Positions 1-6,813 of a DNA stretch of 64,000 bases are shown here, one piece after another. Source of the stretch: an uncultured Kordia sp. (GTDB lineage Bacteria > Bacteroidota > Bacteroidia > Flavobacteriales > Flavobacteriaceae); NCBI RefSeq assembly GCF_947496985.1, contig NZ_CANMEZ010000003.1, forward strand, positions 496,001 to 560,000. The letters are read 5' to 3'. The position numbers and the translations under genes are program-made. Position 1 is the first letter of the stretch. Each line of letters begins with the position of its first letter. A model generated the notes under the pieces. It saw nothing but the letters and a program-made list of their open reading frames with translations. It did no database searches and was not told the DNA's origin.

Positions 1-101
1 GTTTCATATAAACCAGCAACTTCTATCGTTTCTATATAAGCAATATAATATGTGTCAACAGTATAGTATTTCCATCCAAAAACACGCTGATAAAAAGTCA
101 T
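1..101 (-). CDS. Partial VOC/glyoxalase-like protein, runs off the left edge
   Basis: An open frame reads leftward from an ATG at 101 to the window edge (33 codons). It begins MTFYQRVFGWKYY, which matches the FYxxVFGWK motif of vicinal-oxygen-chelate (glyoxalase/bleomycin-resistance) proteins. The ATG overlaps the TGA of the upstream hydroxylase gene as ATGA, suggesting translational coupling. In this family about 15 residues (first beta strand with a metal ligand) normally precede FYQ, and an in-frame stop lies just upstream of the ATG. The N-terminus therefore looks short, and this may be a truncated or degraded copy. Only the start is visible, so function and integrity are uncertain. Confidence 0.4.
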   Translation of the reverse strand, partial: MTFYQRVFGWKYYTVDTYYIAYIETIEVAGLYE

Positions 102-1000
102 TTGGATTCATAAATAGTGTCGTTTTTTGGCATCCAATCAGGAGGTTTTATAAATGCTAGTAACTTATTTTTTATGCCGTTGATTTGTTTTAATTTTCGA
201 AAGAAGCGCGCAATTCCATGAAAAAATACTTTTACTGGATTTACACTATTTAATGGCTCTGAAATTCCATAGACAACTTTTTCTACTTCGGGTTCAAATG
301 TACCTAATAAACGATCCCAAATGATAAAAATCCCAGCATAGTTTTTATCCCAATATTGACGATTTGATCCATGATGTACTCTATGATGTGATGGTGTATT
401 GAAGATATATTCAACAGGTTTTGTTAATTTTCCAATGATTTCTGTATGCAATAAGGTTTGAAATACTTGCACAAACACTTCTGAAAGTAAAACCAAAATA
501 GGATCAAATCCTAGCATAACTAGCGGCAAGGAAAATGCAATAGGTAAAATAGCATCAAAAGGTCCAAAACGATATGCAACTGACATATTAAAATGCGGAG
601 AACTGTGATGAACAGTATGCGTAGCCCAACCGATCCCAATACGATGCATCATGCGATGTTCCCAGTAATAGGCAAAATCTGCCAAAATGATACAAGCAAT
701 AATTGTTGTTAAGTTTAATTCTAAATGTGGTAAACTAAAATGATGATGTATCCAAAAATAGACTTTAGTTATTGCTAATATTCCTAACGTAATTTCTATG
801 ATTAAGAAAGCTCCAAATGTTATGACATTAGCAATACTATCTAATACCAAATCTTTGTTGAGCCGTTTTAAAAAGGCATATCGAATTAATTCCACTACAA
901 AAAATGGAACAATAATATAGAGCAGACTTAAGTCATTGAATATGTAAAACCAGTATTCAATATCAATCCAATCGATTTTCTTTGATAAAAATTCAATCAT
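98..1000 (-). CDS. Sterol desaturase / fatty acid hydroxylase superfamily membrane protein
   Basis: A 300-residue integral membrane di-iron oxygenase-like protein. The three histidine clusters of the superfamily are visible: HRMMH, HTVHHSS and HRVHHG, set among hydrophobic helices. Members hydroxylate or desaturate lipids or sterol-like substrates; the substrate cannot be read from sequence. The chosen start is the ATG at 1000, two bases after the stop of the upstream gene. A longer frame would need a TTG at 1018 inside that gene. Spacing to the upstream secreted protein (1003-1509) and the overlap with the downstream VOC-like frame suggest one transcript. Confidence 0.85.
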   Translation of the reverse strand: MIEFLSKKIDWIDIEYWFYIFNDLSLLYIIVPFFVVELIRYAFLKRLNKDLVLDSIANVITFGAFLIIEITLGILAITKVYFWIHHHFSLPHLELNLTTIIACIILADFAYYWEHRMMHRIGIGWATHTVHHSSPHFNMSVAYRFGPFDAILPIAFSLPLVMLGFDPILVLLSEVFVQVFQTLLHTEIIGKLTKPVEYIFNTPSHHRVHHGSNRQYWDKNYAGIFIIWDRLLGTFEPEVEKVVYGISEPLNSVNPVKVFFHGIARFFRKLKQINGIKNKLLAFIKPPDWMPKNDTIYESK

Positions 1001-1002
1001 GA

Positions 1003-1509
1003 TTATTGTTTTTTCCAAGTTTCAAAACCATTATACTCATAATAATTGTAACTCAATTGAAAAGTATTTTCATCAACCATATCAATTGTACAATCAACAT
1101 CATATATTTCTCCTTCATATTCAATTTCATAAATGCCTTTTCCTTTGTATCCATCAAATGAAGTTATACTAAGTGTTTTTGTTTTTTTAGCTTTTTCACT
1201 ATGTCCTACTTTGTCCAAATATGAAACAGTATATGCGTTAAATTTGTTACCTTCTTTTTGTATTTCATATAGTATGGAACCTTTAAATTCCTTTTCATTG
1301 TACTTTACAATCCACTTTCCAACAATATAATCTGTTTCATTGTTTATAGTGTATTGTGAAGTTTTTTCAGCACTGTTAACTGAAGTTGTATCATCATAAG
1401 AATTAAAGTTTTGTGGACTGTTTTGAGAAGCATAAGTTACTAAGTGTGCGCCGCCTGCAATGAAGACAATAACCAACAAGCTTCTGAATAATAAAGTTGA
1501 ATTTTTCAT
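1003..1509 (-). CDS. Exported protein of unknown function
   Basis: 168 residues with an N-terminal hydrophobic segment (about residues 8-27), followed by a Ser/Thr/Asn-rich linker and a C-terminal beta-rich domain. The domain opens with GKWIVKYNEKEFKGS and closes with ETWKKQ, a layout reminiscent of small lipocalin-like or DUF2147-type exported domains. No catalytic motif was recognised. It ends two bases before the start of the hydroxylase gene, so the two are probably co-transcribed. Function is unknown. Confidence 0.7.
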   Translation of the reverse strand: MKNSTLLFRSLLVIVFIAGGAHLVTYASQNSPQNFNSYDDTTSVNSAEKTSQYTINNETDYIVGKWIVKYNEKEFKGSILYEIQKEGNKFNAYTVSYLDKVGHSEKAKKTKTLSITSFDGYKGKGIYEIEYEGEIYDVDCTIDMVDENTFQLSYNYYEYNGFETWKKQ

Positions 1510-1611
1510 AAGTTTTGTATTTCGTACAAATATCCATTGTCATTTTCACTCTTTTTTTGACATAGATCAAAAAGGTATTTTGATGGTTGATATTTTTTTA
1601 GCTATGGTAGT

Positions 1612-2176
1612 TTAATTTTGTGTTCTCAATCTGCTCAACGTTTCTTGAGAAATTCCTAAGAAAGAAGCAATATAGCCAAGTTTTATGTATAATTCAATAT
1701 CAGGGAAGTAGGTGAGTAGAGTTTCATATTTTTCATTGGGAAGAAGAAAAGATCAACTTTTTTAAAATTCATCCAGAAAAGTCAGCATTTCTTCTGTGAG
1801 TAACCGGGCAAAATTTCCAAATGAAGGAAAATCGGCAATTAATTTTTGATACTTTATATAACGGATCTCATATGGTACAGAATCTTTCAAACATTCAATT
1901 TGCTTAAAGCCAGCTTTTTGTTAGTAAAAACTATGCCAAGATGTTATGTATTGTTGTTCTTTATAAAACTAAGAAGAAACTTTTTTGCCATCATGATAAT
2001 AGTAACTATGTAAAATTCCTTTATCTATAAAATACAAATAGTTTACTTTATATCTTTGTGTTAAGATCTTAGTTCCTTGTTCAATTTGTTTGACTTCAAA
2101 GTCCGGTTGAATTCTTTATAATAAGTCTTGATTTAAAAAAACAGCATTTGTCTATATACTCTAATAATGTTTCTCT
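1612..2176 (-). pseudogene. Degraded Crp/Fnr-family transcription regulator
   Basis: Reading leftward, one frame gives a recognisable Bacteroidota Crp/Fnr regulator. It has a cyclic-nucleotide-binding-like part (IEQGTKILTQ, DKGILHSYYYHDGKKVS) and a C-terminal HTH (IASFLGISQETLSRLR). The frame is interrupted by five in-frame stops at 2116-2118, 1969-1971, 1921-1923, 1762-1764 and 1753-1755. It also has an apparent frameshift in a run of seven T (read on the minus strand) near 2131-2137, and no ATG at the expected start. It lies directly after the PNPOx-like gene, a common partner of such regulators. It cannot make a full protein. Confidence 0.85.
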
Positions 2177-2177
2177 T

Positions 2178-2843
2178 TTATGAATTTTTATTTTCTTCAT
2201 AATAGGCTAAAACATGTGCTGGAATTTCCATTTGTTGTGGCAAACCTTTGTCAGGAATTGGATATTCTGCAACTTGTTTTAAAGGTACTAAACCAGCCCA
2301 AACATCTAAATTGTAATCTTCTGGCTCGTCACCAACGCCAACATCTCTAACTTTAGCGGAAGCGGTTTCAATTGTCATTTCAACAACCAATGTTCTGTCT
2401 AACTCTTCTTTATGCATTGGTCTAATTTCGTCCCAACGACCTTTCATCATATGTTCCATAAAACAAAATAACGCTGCGTCCTTTTCTTTTGGATCTTCAA
2501 TTTTTTTGACAGCACCAAACAAGGTTGCTGAACGATAATTCACAGAATGATGCAAACCCGAACGTGCTAAAACAAGTGCGTCTAAATGTATTACTGTCAT
2601 GCTCATTTTTTTGGCTTCTAATAAAGCAAGTAACATTCTATTGGCTTGCGAACCGTGTAAATAAATTTTGTCACCTTTCCGTCCATACGCCATAGGTAAC
2701 GTAATGGCGTTGTCTTCATATATATAACTTACATAACCAATGAAACCAGCATCTAAAATGGTATTGATTGCAGAAACATCATACGTAGCTCTTATTTGTC
2801 CACGTTTAATTCTGTTTAATTTTGACTTTGAATATTCTTGCAT
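2178..2843 (-). CDS. Pyridoxamine 5'-phosphate oxidase family (FMN-binding) protein
   Basis: 221 residues with the split-barrel flavin-binding fold of PNPOx-like and nitroimidazole-resistance-like proteins. Visible hallmarks are RGQIRATYDVSAINTILD at the N-terminus, the central GDKIYLHGS strand and HHSVNYRSATLFG. Such proteins bind FMN, or sometimes heme or F420; the substrate is unknown and this is unlikely to be PdxH itself. It is the fourth gene of a cluster (DinB, DUF1272, GNAT, this gene) with only 2-13 bases between genes. The cluster diverges from a MocR regulator that should bind PLP, so PLP-linked control is plausible. Confidence 0.8.
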   Translation of the reverse strand: MQEYSKSKLNRIKRGQIRATYDVSAINTILDAGFIGYVSYIYEDNAITLPMAYGRKGDKIYLHGSQANRMLLALLEAKKMSMTVIHLDALVLARSGLHHSVNYRSATLFGAVKKIEDPKEKDAALFCFMEHMMKGRWDEIRPMHKEELDRTLVVEMTIETASAKVRDVGVGDEPEDYNLDVWAGLVPLKQVAEYPIPDKGLPQQMEIPAHVLAYYEENKNS

Positions 2844-2845
2844 AT

Positions 2846-3361
2846 TTATATCTTTTTTGAGAATACTATATTCTCATAGGAAGTTCCATTTACTAGAAAA
2901 TTTAACTCACCGACGTTTTTAAAATCATTTCTTTCGTAAAATCGGATAGCTCTATTGTTTTTAATATACACGGAAAGCCACATGGTGTCTAATTGTAATT
3001 CTTTGGCTTTTTCTACAATAAAAGCTAAAAATTGTTGCCCAACTTTAAGAGGTATAAACTCATCGAGAACGTAGATTTTTTCTAATCGGCAATTGTTTTT
3101 TGAAACAACATTTTCATTTGGCGCATTCAACACTAGCTTCGCATAACCTATAGGAAACTGATTTACATAAATTATGTAAAAAAAGTTTTTAACGTTTAGT
3201 ATTTCTTGTCTAGTTTTAGAAATAGAAAAAGCATTGTTTACATAGGCTGTTAAGTCATTTTTATCAGCAATAAAATGACCGTGAGATTCAATATATGTAA
3301 TTCTACCTAATAGGGCTAGAACTTCTGTGTTTGCTTCAGTAGCGGTTTTAATTTCAATCAT
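2846..3361 (-). CDS. GNAT family N-acetyltransferase
   Basis: 171 residues. The typical GNAT core is visible: LEKIYVLDEFIPLKVGQQFL (acetyl-CoA-binding beta4/alpha3, with the usual RGxG-type loop weakened to LKVGQ), then LWLSVYIKNNRAIRFYERN and a final hydrophobic strand. It would transfer an acetyl group from acetyl-CoA to an unknown amine. It is packed tightly between the DUF1272 and PNPOx-like genes (13 and 2 bases), so it belongs to the cluster opposite the MocR regulator. Confidence 0.8.
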   Translation of the reverse strand: MIEIKTATEANTEVLALLGRITYIESHGHFIADKNDLTAYVNNAFSISKTRQEILNVKNFFYIIYVNQFPIGYAKLVLNAPNENVVSKNNCRLEKIYVLDEFIPLKVGQQFLAFIVEKAKELQLDTMWLSVYIKNNRAIRFYERNDFKNVGELNFLVNGTSYENIVFSKKI

Positions 3362-3374
3362 TTATAATACTATT

Positions 3375-3665
3375 TTATCTTTCTTCTGGAGGAATTTTTT
3401 TAAACTTTTTTGAATTGAGTTTCACTTTTTCTAAATCTTTTGGTTTAAAGATTTGTTTGGCTGAAGCCGGATACTTCTCAATCATTTTATTTGGTCGAAT
3501 CGGACGTGCTACAAAATTTCCAGAACAACTTGGGCATACATTTTCAAAGATTTCGAGCGCACAATTTTCACAATATGTACATTCAAAAGAGCAAATCATG
3601 GCTTCTGTAGAAGTATTAGGCAATTCTTTGTCGCAATGCTCACAATTAGGTCTTATTTCTAACAT
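3375..3665 (-). CDS. DUF1272 zinc-ribbon-like protein
   Basis: 96 residues. The first 60 match the DUF1272 family: MLEIRPNCEHCDKELP, then a series of Cys pairs (CSFECTYCENCA, CPSCSGN) that probably bind zinc, and the terminal RPIRP motif. Function is not established; members are small cytosolic proteins often found beside DinB and acetyltransferase genes, as here. The tail after residue 65 is Lys-rich. The start overlaps the end region of the DinB gene by spacing of one base. Confidence 0.8.
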   Translation of the reverse strand: MLEIRPNCEHCDKELPNTSTEAMICSFECTYCENCALEIFENVCPSCSGNFVARPIRPNKMIEKYPASAKQIFKPKDLEKVKLNSKKFKKIPPEER

Positions 3666-3666
3666 A

Positions 3667-4185
3667 TTATAGGTATTTATCCTTGATAATTTCTATATGC
3701 CAAACATCGTGACCTAGAATTATAAAAGCTGCAGCTCTAGCAGACAAAGCATCTCCATTTGAATTTCCTATAAAAGACAAATCTTCATCAGTCAAACTAT
3801 TAAGAATTGAAATTGAATTGGTACGATTTACGGTAAATTCATTCAATAAATCTTCAATTGATTTGTCATTTGCTAAAGATGGACCAGCATATATATTTTG
3901 ATCATATCCAGCTAGCGGAGTAGTATCTCGTCTAGCAATTCTAAAACAACGATACATAAAAATACGCTCTGTATCTATCATATGTTGTAATACTTCTTTG
4001 ATGCTCCATTTTTCAGGCTGATACTGATAGGTTAATCTCTCATTAGGAATTGATGTAAAGAAATTGATTATGTCTTCCTTTCCAAGTTCAAAGCCTTTTC
4101 TTAGCACAGTTTCATTAGTTAATGTATTAATATATCGTGCATAATATGTGCCAAATTCTGAAATATTTAGATCTGATTTTATCAT
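3667..4185 (-). CDS. DinB superfamily protein
   Basis: 172 residues, a four-helix-bundle DinB/YfiT-type protein. Metal-binding histidines are visible in LQHMIDTERIF and in the C-terminal ILGHDVWHIEII. Family members are putative metal-dependent (often thiol-dependent) enzymes. It is the first gene of the leftward cluster and shares an 80-base intergenic region with the divergent MocR regulator. The operator half-sites there could control both directions. Confidence 0.8.
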   Translation of the reverse strand: MIKSDLNISEFGTYYARYINTLTNETVLRKGFELGKEDIINFFTSIPNERLTYQYQPEKWSIKEVLQHMIDTERIFMYRCFRIARRDTTPLAGYDQNIYAGPSLANDKSIEDLLNEFTVNRTNSISILNSLTDEDLSFIGNSNGDALSARAAAFIILGHDVWHIEIIKDKYL

Positions 4186-4221
4186 TCTTTCTGCTTTTGT
4201 AGTTCAAAAATACTATATTTA

Positions 4222-4266
4222 TGGACTGTTAAAGTCGTCCAGAATAAATATAATTAGTAGTCCAGA
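4222..4266. promoter_or_regulatory. Candidate MocR operator: three half-sites
   Basis: The divergent region between the DinB and MocR genes has TGGAC at 4222-4226, its reverse complement GTCCA within GTCCAGA at 4237-4243, and a second direct copy GTCCAGA at 4260-4266. The direct copies are 23 bp apart, about two helical turns. The last copy touches the regulator's own ATG. MocR/PdxR-type regulators are known to bind combinations of direct and inverted repeats upstream of themselves and their target genes, so this is a reasonable autoregulatory site. Confidence 0.55.
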
Positions 4267-5744
4267 TGTTTCCATACAAGACCAGTATTAAGTTTGATAG
4301 AAAATGTAACCAACCATTATATTTACAATTGTCTAATCAAATTATTCAATTTATCAAGCATCAAAAATTAATACCAAATACTAAACTTCCTGGTAGTAGA
4401 ACTCTAGCCGAACAATTGCAAGTACATCGAAAAACAATTGTGGCTTGTTATGAAGAGTTATTGCTGCAAGGTTGGGTAGAAAGTATTCCAAAAAAAGGAA
4501 CTTTTGTGCATCGTAATTTACCTGAATTAGATCAACAAAAATTGCATGATACAACAGTTTTTGATTTTAAAAAAACAGCAGGTTTTTCGTTTTATAAAAA
4601 CCCTATTTTACCGAAAAAACCAAAAGAGAAGTTAGAAAAATTCATGTATTTAGATGATGGAGTTTCAGATGGAAGATTAACGCCAATTGATGATATAGCA
4701 AGAACGTACAGAAGAATTTCGGCTAAAAAACACATATATAAGCATTTATCATACGTAACTACTTTTGGAAATAATACGTTGCGAGAAGTTTTAGCCAATT
4801 ATTTAAGCGGAACAAGAGGTTTACGCATTACAAAAGATAACATATTAATTACACGCGGTAGTCAAATGGGAATTTGGTTATCATCACAATTATTATTGAA
4901 AAAAGAGGATGTCATTGTTGTTGGAAGTACTAATTACGGATCAGCTGATTCTACCTTTTTGAATCAACAAACACAATTAAAACGTGTGTCTGTTGATGAA
5001 AACGGAATTGTAACAGACGAGATTGAAAAACTTTGTAAACAAGAGCAAATTAAAGCTGTATATGTGACATCACACCATCATCATCCGACGACAGTAACAC
5101 TTTCTGCCAAAAGGAGAATTCACCTTTTAAACCTTTCACGACAGTACAACTTTGCAATTATTGAAGATGATTACGATTATGATTTTAATTACAATCACGC
5201 TCCAATTCTGCCTTTGGCAAGTCATGATACAAACGGAAACGTAATATACATTGGTTCAGTTTGCAAAACTGTTGCACCAGTATTTAGAATTGGATATTTA
5301 ATTGCTCCAAAGGAATTTGTAGACGAAGCGGCTAAACTAAGAGGTTTCGTAGATAGGCAAGGAGATGCCTTATTAGAGTTGACATTCGCTGATTTTATAA
5401 AATCAGGTGATTTGGATAGACATATTCGTAAAGTGATGAAAATTTACAAACAACGTCGCGATTTATTTTGTAGACTTTTACAAGAGGAATTAGGTGATTT
5501 TTTTGAGTTTGAAATTCCGAAAGGAGGAATGGCAGTTTGGGTAAAATTGAATTCAACCTATTCATGGAAAGCCATTTCAGAAGTTGCAATAACACATAAA
5601 TTAGAAATAGGAACCTGGGAGCGTTATGATATTGCTAATGTGGGACATAATTGTATACGAATAGGTTTTGCATCTTATAATGAAGAGGAAATTCACGAAT
5701 TGATATATAGATTAAAGAAAACGATTTTTGAAGTTGTAAACTAG
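4266..5744 (+). CDS. MocR/PdxR-family regulator (GntR HTH fused to aminotransferase-like domain)
   Basis: 492 residues. A winged helix (about residues 15-80; PLYLQLSNQIIQF, LPGSRTLAEQL, VHRKTIVACYEEL) is joined to a fold-type I aminotransferase-like domain. The PLP-anchoring lysine is present near residue 334 in GSVCKT; the residue before it is Cys rather than the more usual Ser. IIEDDYDYDF, the PLP-pyridine region, is intact. Such proteins sense PLP or a PLP adduct and regulate vitamin B6 or amine metabolism. The gene diverges from the DinB/DUF1272/GNAT/PNPOx cluster, its most likely target. Confidence 0.88.
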   Translation: MFPYKTSIKFDRKCNQPLYLQLSNQIIQFIKHQKLIPNTKLPGSRTLAEQLQVHRKTIVACYEELLLQGWVESIPKKGTFVHRNLPELDQQKLHDTTVFDFKKTAGFSFYKNPILPKKPKEKLEKFMYLDDGVSDGRLTPIDDIARTYRRISAKKHIYKHLSYVTTFGNNTLREVLANYLSGTRGLRITKDNILITRGSQMGIWLSSQLLLKKEDVIVVGSTNYGSADSTFLNQQTQLKRVSVDENGIVTDEIEKLCKQEQIKAVYVTSHHHHPTTVTLSAKRRIHLLNLSRQYNFAIIEDDYDYDFNYNHAPILPLASHDTNGNVIYIGSVCKTVAPVFRIGYLIAPKEFVDEAAKLRGFVDRQGDALLELTFADFIKSGDLDRHIRKVMKIYKQRRDLFCRLLQEELGDFFEFEIPKGGMAVWVKLNSTYSWKAISEVAITHKLEIGTWERYDIANVGHNCIRIGFASYNEEEIHELIYRLKKTIFEVVN

Positions 5745-5855
5745 TAGAATCATTTTTAATTATATAAATGTAAATAGATGGCATTTTAAATTCTGAAGTA
5801 GTATCTATTTTGGCATTTTTATTGCTTTAGTTATATTAGAATAATTAAAAACTAC

Positions 5856-6179
5856 ATGACAAAACACAACAAAGACAACAAAATTTTAAAACTAGTACTA
5901 GGAATCATTTTTGATTTAATAGGATATGTTTCTTATTTCGTCCCAGGATTGGCCGAAATATCAGATATCGCTTGGGCGCCACTTTCTGCTTGGTTAATGA
6001 CTCGTATGTATAAAGGAACTTCAGGAAAAGTAGGAGCTGTAATTACATTCATAGAAGAAGTGTTGCCACTTACAGATGCTATTCCAACATTTACATTGAT
6101 GTGGTTATATACCTATGTTTTTAATCCAAAAAAAGATGATGAAAACGACAATGTAATTGATATTACTGATATGCAATAA
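5856..6179 (+). CDS. Small conserved membrane protein, unknown function
   Basis: 107 residues with two to three predicted membrane segments: residues 12-30, a Trp-containing middle segment, and one near residues 80-95. It has an acidic C-terminal tail. No known catalytic motif. It is a single gene ended by a strong hairpin terminator, with no apparent link to the MocR gene upstream (111-base gap). Confidence 0.65.
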   Translation: MTKHNKDNKILKLVLGIIFDLIGYVSYFVPGLAEISDIAWAPLSAWLMTRMYKGTSGKVGAVITFIEEVLPLTDAIPTFTLMWLYTYVFNPKKDDENDNVIDITDMQ

Positions 6180-6181
6180 CT

Positions 6182-6216
6182 AAAAAATCCCTTAGAAACT
6201 TCTAAGGAATTTTTTA
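6182..6216. terminator. Bidirectional intrinsic terminator
   Basis: Stem CCTTAGAA/TTCTAAGG with a two-base loop, A-run on the left and T-run on the right. It lies between convergent genes ending at 6179 (+) and 6242 (-). Confidence 0.8.
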
Positions 6217-6241
6217 TGTGTAATATACGGTTTATATGCAA

Positions 6242-6802
6242 TTACTGAATAGTTACAGGGAAAGTAACAGAAATATCAGTTTCTCCACCAGCATCACTTA
6301 AACCAGTATTTGGCTTTGTTGGCTCATGACGAAGTGTTATTGTGTACGAACCAGTACTTGCAGCTCCAGTAGTTACATCAAATGTAGTTCCTAATGGGTT
6401 GCCGTTTCCATCTAAGTTTAAGTTTGCAGTTGTAATATTTAAACTAGTTGTTGTAGTAAAGAAGAATTGGTGCTCATCATCTTCTTCTTCAACTTCTAAA
6501 GTAATGTTTTCTGCAGGAGTTTCTGTTTCATTTAATAAAACAATAGCTCCATTATACGTTGTTGAAGCTGCTAAATTTCCAGATACAGTTATTACCGGAG
6601 CATCTGGTCCATCACCATCTAAATCACGTGATTGTAATGTAATTGCTGCGCCACCACCAACTGGAGTTAAGGTTGCTGTTAGTGTAGTAATTACTTCTTC
6701 TTCATTTACAGGAGCAGGTGCATCATCATCACTAGAACATCCTGTAATAAATGTTGCTGTCATTGCCATTACTGCTAAAATTGAAATCTTAAATTTTTTC
6801 AT
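6242..6802 (-). CDS. TonB-receptor-associated lipoprotein
   Basis: 186 residues. A lipoprotein signal peptide ends in the lipobox TGC (Cys near residue 22), followed by an acidic SSDDD stretch. That is typical of Bacteroidota outer-membrane or surface lipoproteins. The mature part is beta-rich, Thr/Asp-rich and His-poor, and has Asp-rich stretches such as RDLDGDGPDAP. It is the third gene of an operon after a TonB-dependent receptor (11-base gap). By analogy with other receptor/lipoprotein pairs it probably helps capture the ligand; the ligand is unknown. Confidence 0.75.
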   Translation of the reverse strand: MKKFKISILAVMAMTATFITGCSSDDDAPAPVNEEEVITTLTATLTPVGGGAAITLQSRDLDGDGPDAPVITVSGNLAASTTYNGAIVLLNETETPAENITLEVEEEDDEHQFFFTTTTSLNITTANLNLDGNGNPLGTTFDVTTGAASTGSYTITLRHEPTKPNTGLSDAGGETDISVTFPVTIQ

Positions 6803-6813
6803 GTTTGAATTTT

